A stretch of 13,028 nt of DNA from assembly GCA_964607915.1 (NCBI GenBank), contig CAZSMU010000110.1:1-13028 (forward strand), given 5' to 3'. The translations under genes and the position numbers were made by a program. Source of the DNA: JADJPL01 sp964607915. Its GTDB lineage: Bacteria; Bacteroidota; Bacteroidia; Chitinophagales; Saprospiraceae. Shown here piece by piece: positions 1 through 6,607 of this stretch (position 1 is the first letter of the stretch; each line of letters starts with the position of its first letter). The notes beneath the pieces are model-generated. The model saw only the letters and a list, made by a program, of their open reading frames with translations, had not been told where the DNA came from and ran no database searches.

Positions 1-137
1 GGGGTCAAAAAGGCCCTTTTTCGCCCACACTATGCCTTTTTTCGGTCATATAGCGTGGCTATACTCCCTCAAAAAGCCTTCGTGTGGACAAAAAATGACT
101 CTTTTTTCCCTCCTCGCTGACCCCGCGCAACAAGTCT
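1..137 (+). repeat. 163-bp palindromic repeat element, copy A (5' truncated by window edge)
   Basis: This is the right-hand part of a dispersed element also found complete at 9541-9703 (inverted) and in part at 12977-13028. It ends in CCCCGCGCAACAAGTCT (121-137), the exact reverse complement of AGACTTGTTGCGCGGGG that opens the copy at 12977. The two arms remain imperfectly complementary all the way in, with CCCACAC pairing near GTGTGG and TATAGC/GCTATA closing at the centre, so the whole element could fold into one long hairpin. It has no coding capacity. It could be a MITE-like non-autonomous transposon or a structured RNA element. No target-site duplication is visible. Confidence 0.85.
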
Positions 138-235
138 AATATTCTATTGACACTATTTTTCTTTAAAAATCCCTTAAAGTCAATACAGCATCATTTTTGG
201 TCAACAGAGTGGTAGCATGTGCTTGCGGATGCCCG

Positions 236-243
236 TAATTTTG
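236..243 (+). promoter_or_regulatory. Probable -7 promoter box of the first gene
   Basis: TAATTTTG matches the Bacteroidota -7 consensus TAnnTTTG and lies 53 bases before the ATG at 297. No TTTG or TTG sits at the expected -33 spacing, so support is partial. A perfect 8-bp inverted repeat (TGTTGGTG 242-249, CACCAACA 276-283) overlaps the box edge and the leader. A smaller hairpin, GTGTA 247-251/TACAC 257-261, competes with it for the same bases. Confidence 0.45.
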
Positions 244-296
244 TTGGTGTAAAAAATACACTAAGTTTTATTTATCACCAACACCAGACTGTAATT

Positions 297-911
297 ATGA
301 AGTACGCAATGTTCACCCTGCGCAACGCTGTGTTGCTGGGCCTTTCGCTCCTGCCCCTGATGGGGTTTGCAGGCAGCCCGGAGTCCCCTGTATTCATCAA
401 AGTGGGCCAGAACCAAAAGCTGGTCGTAGAAATCCGCCAGGTCCTTGAAAACGCGGAGTTGAAATTGGTCAACGGCAACAAGGAAACGGTGTATGCAGAA
501 GCCGTGCCGATGAGCAAGCAGACGTATGCCAAAGCCCTCAACCTGGAGGCGATGCAAGGCGGCGACTATGTGCTGATCGTGCGCAACGGCAACCGCGAGG
601 TACGCCAGCCTTTTTCGCTACAGGAAAACCAGCTTTCCCTCAACGCGAACAGCCGCTATGAGCTCTTCCTGCCGCAGGTAAAGATTTCCGGGGAAGCACT
701 TGAGGTCAACCTCCTTAACCGCCAGGTAGCCACGGTGCGCGTAGCCATCCTGAACCACGCCGGCGAGCTCGTGTACGAGGACATCATCCCCAACACGATT
801 GCGGTAGGACGGCGCTACCGCCTGGAAAAATTGGACAGCGGCGCCTACACGGTCGTCGTGAGCACCCCGGAGCAAGTGTTCTACAAAGATTTTAGCCGCA
901 AAAACCAGTAA
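297..911 (+). CDS. Secreted protein with two tandem beta-sandwich domains (DUF3244/secretion-tail-like)
   Basis: The protein is 204 residues from the ATG at 297. The reading frame stays open upstream to 219, but the 297 start places a typical signal peptide first: a short basic stretch, then the hydrophobic run VLLGLSLLPLMGF, with a likely cut after GFAG. The mature part looks like two similar beta-rich units, each ending in a G-x-Y-x-x-x-V pattern (GGDYVLIV near residue 92, SGAYTVVV near residue 184). That resembles DUF3244 and the Ig-like fold of type IX secretion tails in Bacteroidota; the family call is by eye. Function is unknown, but an exported periplasmic or surface role is likely. 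It stands alone, with a TAnnTTTG box upstream and a strong terminator at 970-1024 downstream. Confidence 0.75.
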   Translation: MKYAMFTLRNAVLLGLSLLPLMGFAGSPESPVFIKVGQNQKLVVEIRQVLENAELKLVNGNKETVYAEAVPMSKQTYAKALNLEAMQGGDYVLIVRNGNREVRQPFSLQENQLSLNANSRYELFLPQVKISGEALEVNLLNRQVATVRVAILNHAGELVYEDIIPNTIAVGRRYRLEKLDSGAYTVVVSTPEQVFYKDFSRKNQ

Positions 912-923
912 GCTGCCCGTAAA

Positions 924-1024
924 GGCGGTGTGCGGCAAATAGCGCTGCGGCACACGCCTGTGCGTTTCCGATGGGGGTACGACTGCCAAAAAAGGGTGGT
1001 TTGTCGTACCCCCATCCATTTTTT
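924..1024 (+). terminator. Tandem hairpins with a rho-independent terminator
   Basis: A perfect 14-bp inverted repeat, GATGGGGGTACGAC (970-983) and GTCGTACCCCCATC (1003-1016), is followed by a T run at 1019-1024. Inside the 19-base loop a further CCA/TGG can pair. A second, bulged hairpin precedes it (GGCGGTGTGC 924-933 with GCACACGCC 950-958). This is the clearest terminator in the window and separates the first gene from the sigma-factor run. Confidence 0.85.
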
Positions 1025-1114
1025 AAGCGAATATGCCCGCTATATCTTCCTCCCGTTTGTAACAAATCTGCAAAAAAATGAAAATGTTGTATTTTGCGCG
1101 CAAAAAACAAGGCT

Positions 1115-1621
1115 ATGAAATATAACTACATGGCATTACTGATTTGCCTGGCCCTATGCGCCGCATCCTGCAAGTCTGAGAAAGCAGCCGACGATGCCGG
1201 ACCGGAAAAAGTGGAAAAGAAAGAAGAAACCGCTTTCCGCGATGCCAGCATAGAGGAACTCAGTGGCGATTTTGTAGATGCCAACTACCCCGACAAGGGG
1301 TTCTGGAAAAAATTCAGCGTCGAGCAGCGCCCTGATTCCATGGTACAAGTGGTATTTACCAGCGCGGAGGGGCCCAACAAACAGCCCGCCTGCCGCTTCA
1401 GTGGAATCGGGAAGTACAATAAAGGATACATCAAGGTACCTGTCAATCCGGGCTCTCCCAACCCTACCTACCTCACCATCAAGATGATCACCACTGGCGA
1501 TATCTTCGTAAGTGCAGAGGGCGGCGACAACCCCAACCCTTCCGATGTACTGGCGCTGTTCTGCATGATCTCACCCGCCACCAGTATTGGTGGCTTGTAC
1601 AAGTCGCTGCCCAACGAGTAA
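1115..1621 (+). CDS. Lipoprotein of unknown function
   Basis: The protein is 168 residues from the ATG at 1115; an in-frame TTG at 1094 is less likely because it would place charged residues ahead of the signal sequence. Residues 1-19 are a lipoprotein signal peptide, MKYNYMALLICLALCAASC, with a CAASC lipobox and the lipidated Cys at about residue 19. A charged low-complexity linker rich in K, E, A and D follows (about 20-40). The globular part contains W, F and Y residues and two Cys (CRFSG and LFCMIS) that might form a disulfide. No family is recognised. It lies 52 bases before the ECF sigma gene on the same strand with no convincing terminator between, so it may be co-transcribed and part of the signalling cassette; that is inference. 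Confidence 0.8.
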   Translation: MKYNYMALLICLALCAASCKSEKAADDAGPEKVEKKEETAFRDASIEELSGDFVDANYPDKGFWKKFSVEQRPDSMVQVVFTSAEGPNKQPACRFSGIGKYNKGYIKVPVNPGSPNPTYLTIKMITTGDIFVSAEGGDNPNPSDVLALFCMISPATSIGGLYKSLPNE

Positions 1622-1640
1622 CCATACGTGCGCAATGCCT

Positions 1641-1662
1641 TTTGCCGTCCCCGCACGGCAAA
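1641..1662 (+). other. Perfect 8-bp hairpin just upstream of the sigma-factor gene
   Basis: TTTGCCGT (1641-1648) and ACGGCAAA (1655-1662) form a perfect stem with a 6-base loop, ending 11 bases before the ATG at 1674. There is no T run after it, so it is not a classic terminator. It could be a leader hairpin affecting sigma translation, an mRNA processing site, or a protein-binding palindrome. Confidence 0.5.
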
Positions 1663-1673
1663 CCTGAAACGAT

Positions 1674-2195
1674 ATGGATACAACCCTTCTCGAGCGGCTG
1701 AAATCAGATGACGACGCTGCCCTGCAACTCGTTTTCAACGCACACTATCCGATGGTTTGCCAAACCATACGGCGCTTTGTCAACGACTCAGGCCGCTCCG
1801 AAGACCTGGCACAGGAGGTCTTCATCCGTTTTTGGGAAAAGCGGCACCAGATCCACATCACCTCTTCATTGACGGCCTATCTCCGGCAGATGGCCGTCAA
1901 TGAAGCCCTGGGCCACCTCCGCCGGCAACGCTTTTTCGAGGAAGTGGACCCCACCATAGAAACGGACGACACCAGTCCGGTGCAAGGCTTACTGTACGAA
2001 GATTTGAATACCGCCCTGCACGACGGCATGTCCCGCTTGCCCCCCAAATGCAGGGTGGTATTCGAGCTGAGCCGCTTTGAAGGGCTTAGCTACGCAGAAA
2101 TCGCAGCCCATACCGGCACCTCCATCAAAACGGTGGAAAATCAAATGGGCAAGGCCCTCAAAATCCTCCGGACACATTTAAAAGGATTTCTTTAA
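1674..2195 (+). CDS. ECF-family RNA polymerase sigma-70 factor (FecI-like)
   Basis: The protein is 173 residues, normal for an ECF sigma factor. Region 2 covers about residues 20-90, with the conserved acidic core SEDLAQEVFIRFWEKR that binds core polymerase and the -10 region. Region 4 covers about residues 118-168, with the helix-turn-helix LSYAEIAAHTGTSIKTVENQMGKAL that reads the -35 element. Between them is the short acidic linker usual for ECF factors, with no region 3 or 1.1. It precedes fecR by 56 bases, the standard order for Bacteroidota cell-surface signalling, in which the sigma factor is held by FecR until an outer-membrane partner signals. Its regulon cannot be seen here; the cassette itself is a likely target. 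Confidence 0.95.
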   Translation: MDTTLLERLKSDDDAALQLVFNAHYPMVCQTIRRFVNDSGRSEDLAQEVFIRFWEKRHQIHITSSLTAYLRQMAVNEALGHLRRQRFFEEVDPTIETDDTSPVQGLLYEDLNTALHDGMSRLPPKCRVVFELSRFEGLSYAEIAAHTGTSIKTVENQMGKALKILRTHLKGFL

Positions 2196-2251
2196 CCTTG
2201 GAATAGGGGGATGTTCCTGTTTTTTACATCTTGTTCTTTAGATTAAAAAAT

Positions 2252-3292
2252 ATGCTTCAGGACGCTCATTTCGAAGACCTCATCGCAAAACACCTCTCCG
2301 GGAATATCCTCCCCGAGGAGGAACAGGAACTCCTGTGCTGGGTTGAGATGCGCCCCGAAAACAAGCGGCTTTTCGAGGAGCTGGCACAAACCTGGACCCT
2401 GAGCGCCTCCTACCAAAGCCCACTGGAGGCCCCCGACACCGACAAGGGCTGGCAAGAACTGCACGCCAGGCTACATCGGCTCTCCAACGGCGGCGAAGCA
2501 TCGCCCGAACCGACCTCCCAAAAAATAAGGCCGCTCAAGCGCTGGTGGGCCGTCGCCGCCACGCTCGCCCTGCTGGTGCTGGCCTCCCTGCCGCTCATCC
2601 TGCCCCTCACCCCGAAAACAAGCCGTCAAGACTGGGCTTTGCTGCAAGGACAACAGGAGGGCCGACAGGCATTTCGCCTCGGCGATGGGAGTACCCTCTG
2701 GCTCCACGGGGACAGCAAAATCTGGACCCATCCCGATTTTCCAAAAGTACGCCACTTGCGCCTCGAAGGGGAAGCCTTCTTCGATGTGGCCCACCAAAAG
2801 AAAAACCCTTTCCGCATCGCGTGCAAAGGCGCGTATATCACCGTACTCGGCACTTCGTTCAACGTGCGTGGCACCACCGATGAGTCCAATGTGGAGGTGA
2901 GCGTACAGAGCGGCGTGGTGCAGCTCGCCGTGGCCGACGGTAGCACCGCAGAAGTAGCCTCTGTAAAAGTAGGTGCAGGCAAAGCGGCCATTTTTCATCC
3001 GGAAGAAAACCGCATGGAGCTTCTCGACGCAGCGGCTGAAAACGCGCTGGCCTGGCAGCAGGAAATCCTTCGCTTTGAAGGAACGCCCCTTGCCCGCGTC
3101 CTGCCGGATTTGGAACGCTATTTCGGGGTAGAGATGGAATTTGGGCAGCCCGGCCTGGAGCAATGCACTTTTCAGGGTGATTTTGAAAGCCCCCGGCTCG
3201 ACGAGGTACTCAACGTCCTGCAAATCGCCCTCGACCTCGAAATACGAGAACGGGATGGTATCTATATTTTGTACGGAAAACCATGCCAATAA
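2252..3292 (+). CDS. FecR-family anti-sigma factor, inner membrane
   Basis: The protein is 346 residues from the ATG at 2252; the frame is open from a TTG at 2231, but the ATG gives the usual N-terminus. Residues 1-60 form the helical cytoplasmic part that binds the sigma factor (pattern EEEQELLCWVEMRPENKRLFEEL). A single membrane helix lies at about 98-118 (WWAVAATLALLVLASLPLIL). The periplasmic FecR domain spans about 125-230, with the diagnostic FRLGDGSTLWLHG, LEGEAFFDVAH, VLGTSFNVRG and VSVQSGVV. A C-terminal DUF4974-like domain lies at about 272-340 (FEGTPLARVLPDLERYFGV); it is STN-like and is expected to contact the STN domain of the next protein. Its last 10 bases overlap the start of that gene, suggesting translational coupling. 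Confidence 0.95.
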   Translation: MLQDAHFEDLIAKHLSGNILPEEEQELLCWVEMRPENKRLFEELAQTWTLSASYQSPLEAPDTDKGWQELHARLHRLSNGGEASPEPTSQKIRPLKRWWAVAATLALLVLASLPLILPLTPKTSRQDWALLQGQQEGRQAFRLGDGSTLWLHGDSKIWTHPDFPKVRHLRLEGEAFFDVAHQKKNPFRIACKGAYITVLGTSFNVRGTTDESNVEVSVQSGVVQLAVADGSTAEVASVKVGAGKAAIFHPEENRMELLDAAAENALAWQQEILRFEGTPLARVLPDLERYFGVEMEFGQPGLEQCTFQGDFESPRLDEVLNVLQIALDLEIRERDGIYILYGKPCQ

Positions 3293-4965
3293 AGACTACG
3301 GCCACTGCCTGCTTTTTGCGCCCTTTCCCCGCCGCAATCCTGGTGCTGGCCTTATCGTCTTTTTATTCGCCGGCATTGCACGCGCAACCGCGGGTCGGGC
3401 GCATCCAGGCACAATACAGCCTCACCCCACTGGAAGAAATCCTTCGCGACCTCAACAAGCGCTACGGGCTCCGCTTTGCGTATAGCCCTACCTACATCCC
3501 CCTGCAACAACCCATCACACTCGCCCTGCACGGGACCCCCCTGGTGGAGGCCATGGATATGCTCTTTAACCCGCTCCCTGTCCGCTATCAGTTTGTGGGC
3601 GAGCAAATCGTACTGCGATACAGCCCCAAAACAGACCCCTTGGCCCTGCGCCGAAAAGAGCTGCCCGATGAAGTTCCGCAACAAACCCCTCTTTATGCCG
3701 ATGCCCGCCGGGAATCCCTGCGGGAGGAACGCCAGAAAAAGATAGCCGAAGAGCTGCCCGCCCTGACGCGGAGGCTCTACTACCCGGGCGAAATCCAGAG
3801 TACCCACCCCGGTAATAATACCAGCGACCTCAACGCCTACTTGACGGCGACCCCTACCCCCTCTTCCCCTACCCGCCTGGCGCAAATATCGCTGCTGCCT
3901 TACCTCGGCAGCAACGCTCTGGAGGGGTACAGAGCTTCCAATAGGCTATCGGTCAACCTTTTATGGGGTTTGAACGGAGGGGTGAACGGGCTTGAAATCG
4001 GCGGGTTGGCCAACCATATCCTCCACGACGTCAAGGGAATCCAAATCGCCGGTATATTCAATACCGTGGACGACGACCTCACCGGCATACAGTTTGCCGG
4101 ATTGGCAAACGATGTTTCCGATACGCTCTATGGCGTACAGATCAGCGGCTTGTTCAACCGGGCAGGGAAAGCGTATTCCGTGCAAAGTGCCGGCCTTCTC
4201 AATATCGCCCGCTATGATTTTTCCGGTATCCAGGCCTCGGCCGCCCTAAATTATTGCGGAGGTGCCAGTACCGGCGTTCAGCTTGCGGGCTTGGGGAATA
4301 TCGCCAAAGGGACCCTCAAGCTACAGGTGGCTTCTTTATTCAACGTAGCAGAAGAAGTCGAGAACGGGCAATTCAGCGCCCTGTACAACCAGGGCAAAAG
4401 TGTCGGCAAATTCCAGATCGGGCTGCTGAACTATGCCGATACGATCTCTGGTATCCCCATCGGGTTGTTCAGCTTTGTAAAAAAAGGGTATCACCGCATC
4501 GAAATCGGCACAAGTGAAACCTTTCACACAAATATTGCCCTCCGAGTAGGGGTTAACCGCTTTTACAACATCTTCTTCTTAGGGGGTCGGGCTTATGAAG
4601 CACTCGACGACTCCAAAGCCCTGGGCTGGGGCCTCGGCTATGGGGTGGGCTCCCTGTTGAAAACCCACCCTCGTGGCCAGCTCCATGTAGAACTCATCAG
4701 CGCCCACATCAACGAGCAGTCTCTCTGGACACGGGAGCTCAACCAGCTCCAGCAACTGCGCGTCAACTGGGAATACAGCATGGACAACCATCTGGGGTTC
4801 TACTTCGGCCCTGTAGCTAATTTACTGGTTTCCAGACGCAAAGATCCAGAAAGCGGGATGGTGGGCACAAATTTTCCGCCCTATCGCTGGATGGCTTCCA
4901 GGCCTGGTGCTGCGACGAGCATGCAATTCTGGGGCGGTCTGGCGCTAGGGGTTCGGTTTTGGTAG
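3283..4965 (+). CDS. STN-domain surface protein with 16-residue GxQxxGxxN repeats
   Basis: The protein is 560 residues. A signal peptide (about 1-35, cut near LHAQ) is followed by an STN domain at about 40-112 (YSLTPLEEILRDLNKRYGLRF, then LVEAMDMLFNPLPVRYQF), the periplasmic module that TonB-dependent signalling receptors use to contact FecR. Then comes a charged linker (about 113-190). About ten repeats of roughly 16 residues follow at about 235-400, with consensus G-I/V-Q-x-A/S-G-L-x-N (GIQIAGIFN, GIQFAGLAN, GVQISGLFN, GVQLAGLGN). They resemble the LA_2272-type surface repeats. The C-terminal about 160 residues alternate in a beta-barrel manner and end in Phe-Trp, as outer-membrane barrels often do. 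No TonB plug or carboxypeptidase-like domain is present. It overlaps fecR by 10 bases. Proposed role: outer-membrane sensor feeding the FecR/sigma pair, which is inference from context and the STN domain. Confidence 0.88.
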   Translation: MPIKTTATACFLRPFPAAILVLALSSFYSPALHAQPRVGRIQAQYSLTPLEEILRDLNKRYGLRFAYSPTYIPLQQPITLALHGTPLVEAMDMLFNPLPVRYQFVGEQIVLRYSPKTDPLALRRKELPDEVPQQTPLYADARRESLREERQKKIAEELPALTRRLYYPGEIQSTHPGNNTSDLNAYLTATPTPSSPTRLAQISLLPYLGSNALEGYRASNRLSVNLLWGLNGGVNGLEIGGLANHILHDVKGIQIAGIFNTVDDDLTGIQFAGLANDVSDTLYGVQISGLFNRAGKAYSVQSAGLLNIARYDFSGIQASAALNYCGGASTGVQLAGLGNIAKGTLKLQVASLFNVAEEVENGQFSALYNQGKSVGKFQIGLLNYADTISGIPIGLFSFVKKGYHRIEIGTSETFHTNIALRVGVNRFYNIFFLGGRAYEALDDSKALGWGLGYGVGSLLKTHPRGQLHVELISAHINEQSLWTRELNQLQQLRVNWEYSMDNHLGFYFGPVANLLVSRRKDPESGMVGTNFPPYRWMASRPGAATSMQFWGGLALGVRFW

Positions 4966-5009
4966 CCCCAATCAGTCCATTTTATTGTCCTGTTTTAAAA
5001 CGAATCAAC

Positions 5010-5648
5010 ATGAACGCTAAAACGTGGATTTTGACTTGCTGCGCCTCGGTACTCCTCTATGGGCAAGCGCTGGCGCAGCGCCAGGAGACTTTGCTGGGCC
5101 GTGCCCGGCTGGTAGGCGCATTTGGAAGTACCCTCACCGAGTGGGGCACGAACAAAGACCTTGGAACTTCCGTAGGCGGTGGGGGCGGATTGGTCTTCGA
5201 AAATTTTTTCCTCGGGGCTTATGGGATGGCGAACTTCAACTTTCAGCAGATCCTGCAAAACAATCCGCGTATTGAGGAGCTAAACCTGGCCCATACCGGC
5301 CTATGGTTGGGGTTTTCCGTCCCTTCGCATAAATTAGTCCATTTGTACGGCAGTGCGCGCCTGGGCTGGGGGGTACTCGAAGTGGACCTCAACGCCCCCG
5401 ACCTCCGCTACGACGACCTCGATTACGTGGCGGTAGTGACTCCGGAGGCTGGCATAGAACTCAACCTAACGACCTGGATGCGCGTGGCTGGTTCGGTCGG
5501 CTATCGCTATCTCGACGGGGCCGATTCCGGGCAAGGATACCGCAACGACGATTTCCGGGGTACTTTTTATTCCCTCACCTTCCGGGTCGGGCGTTTCGGG
5601 CGTTTCCGCGACAAGGGCCACCGCCCGGACGATGACGACGAGCGCTAG
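5010..5648 (+). CDS. Small outer-membrane beta-barrel-like protein
   Basis: The protein is 212 residues from the ATG at 5010; an in-frame TTG at 4959 would overlap the previous gene and lack a leading signal peptide. Residues 1-23 are a signal peptide (MNAKTWILTCCASVLLYGQALAQ, cut after ALAQ). The rest alternates glycine and aromatic residues in short strands (GGGGGLVFENFFLGAYG, LVHLYGSARLGWGVLEV, VAGSVGYRYLDG, TFYSLTFRVG), as in small eight-stranded-type barrels. The chain ends in a hydrophilic acidic tail, RPDDDDER, rather than a terminal aromatic. It lies 44 bases after the STN protein on the same strand, so it probably belongs to the same transcript. Specific function is unknown. Confidence 0.78.
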   Translation: MNAKTWILTCCASVLLYGQALAQRQETLLGRARLVGAFGSTLTEWGTNKDLGTSVGGGGGLVFENFFLGAYGMANFNFQQILQNNPRIEELNLAHTGLWLGFSVPSHKLVHLYGSARLGWGVLEVDLNAPDLRYDDLDYVAVVTPEAGIELNLTTWMRVAGSVGYRYLDGADSGQGYRNDDFRGTFYSLTFRVGRFGRFRDKGHRPDDDDER

Positions 5649-6139
5649 ACAACCCGTATGCCCTGAATCTCTTCGACCATGTACAAGAGGTTCAGGGCCT
5701 CGTCATAGACGGCGTTGAAGGCAAAAGGACGCTGTGCAGCCAGATACTGATAGACCTGCTCGTCGGTAGGCGGGGTGGGCACTTGGTTTAGTTGTGCAAA
5801 CGGCACCCATTCCAGTTGGCCCTCCGGGCATTCCGGTGGGGGCATCCAGGGAATATCCGCCAGGTAGATATTGCTCTGCCAGTTGTAATCTATCGGCGAC
5901 GTTTCAATCAATACGCCCCCGTATTGCAGTTTTTCCACTACTATGCCTGTTTCCTCGTGCAGTTCCCGCATAGCGGCGCTGTAGGGATCTTCGTGGGGCT
6001 CCAACTTGCCCCCGACCGGAAGATAATGCCCAATAAAGGGCGGTTTAGCCCGCTTGAGCAGTAAAAACTGGTCTTGATGGCGCAGCACAACCATGGTGGC
6101 CGCACGTTTAAGCCCCTTTGGAAAAGCAATTTCAGACAT
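5645..6139 (-). CDS. Nudix hydrolase
   Basis: The protein is 164 residues. It carries a complete Nudix box, G-x5-E-x7-R-E-x-x-E-E-x-G (GKLEPHE ... RELHEETGI, about residues 44-66), which binds the metal ions for hydrolysis of a nucleoside diphosphate linked to another moiety. The N-terminus, KRAATMVVLRHQDQFLLLKR, is the typical first strand pair of MutT/8-oxo-dGTP-type members, and GHYLPVGGKLEPHE fits the same group. The exact substrate cannot be read from sequence. It converges on the barrel-protein gene: the two stop codons overlap within the palindrome CTAG (5645-5648). Its 5' region (6140-6243) is shared divergently with rpmE; no clear TAnnTTTG box was seen on the minus strand. Confidence 0.93.
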   Translation of the reverse strand: MSEIAFPKGLKRAATMVVLRHQDQFLLLKRAKPPFIGHYLPVGGKLEPHEDPYSAAMRELHEETGIVVEKLQYGGVLIETSPIDYNWQSNIYLADIPWMPPPECPEGQLEWVPFAQLNQVPTPPTDEQVYQYLAAQRPFAFNAVYDEALNLLYMVEEIQGIRVV

Positions 6140-6188
6140 GGCCTCATTTTTTGCATATTCACCTCAACAAGTTCTGATTTTTTTACTA

Positions 6189-6216
6189 TTTTTTATAAAA
6201 AAGGGTGCTATCTTTG
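6189..6216 (+). promoter_or_regulatory. rpmE promoter
   Basis: TATCTTTG at 6209-6216 is a perfect match to the Bacteroidota -7 box TAnnTTTG, 27 bases before the ATG at 6244. Directly upstream is a 14-base AT palindrome, TTTTTTATAAAAAA (6189-6202), within a longer T-rich tract. That tract may replace a -33 element, which is not evident. Confidence 0.7.
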
Positions 6217-6243
6217 CCCCCTAATAGAAAAAGACAAGGCATT

Positions 6244-6507
6244 ATGAAAAATGATATCCACCCCAAGAATTACCGCACGGTAGTTTTCAAGGACTTTTCT
6301 GTGGACGAAGCGTGGTTGGGGCGTTCTTGCGCCAACACCAAAGACACAATCGTATGGGAAGACGGCAACGAGTATCCATTGGTAAAGTTGGAAATCTCGA
6401 GCATGTCGCACCCGTTTTTCACTGGTAAAATGAAGTTTGTGGATACGGCAGGCCGTATTGACAAGTTCAACAAGAAGTTTGCTTCTTCGAAGTTTGCCAA
6501 AAAGTAA
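6244..6507 (+). CDS. rpmE2: 50S ribosomal protein L31, type B
   Basis: The protein is 87 residues from the ATG at 6244; the frame is open from 6205, but that region is the promoter. MKNDIHPKNYRTVVFKDFSVDEAW, YPLVKLEISSMSHPFFTGK and FNKKF are characteristic of type B L31, which sits on the large ribosomal subunit near the subunit bridge. It lacks the CxxC zinc ligands of type A L31 and has a single Cys (GRSCANTK), so it is the zinc-independent form. In many Bacteroidota this is the only L31, and here it has its own strong promoter rather than a Zur-type site that I can see. The next gene starts 101 bases downstream. Confidence 0.96.
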   Translation: MKNDIHPKNYRTVVFKDFSVDEAWLGRSCANTKDTIVWEDGNEYPLVKLEISSMSHPFFTGKMKFVDTAGRIDKFNKKFASSKFAKK

Positions 6508-6607
6508 GCACAAAAATCCATTACCTGCAAAAGGCTGTTTCAAAATAACTTTTGAGGCGGCCCTAGCTGCTATATGGCCTATCCAAAAGGATTAACGGGT
6601 TCGGTAC

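Noticed and set aside
147..152. TTGACA resembling an E. coli -35 box
   Set aside because: Bacteroidota use TTTG/TAnnTTTG, and no matching -10 sequence is placed downstream.
2471..3289. Minus-strand open frame of 272 codons
   Set aside because: It is antisense to fecR; no start signal or recognisable domain, and GC-rich genes commonly produce such frames.
3352..3885. Minus-strand open frame of 177 codons
   Set aside because: It is antisense to the STN domain and linker, with low-complexity Gly/Arg composition at its start.
5941..6162. Minus-strand frame of 73 codons preceded by a GAGG-like sequence
   Set aside because: It overlaps the Nudix gene in another frame and would destroy the Nudix box; no recognisable protein.
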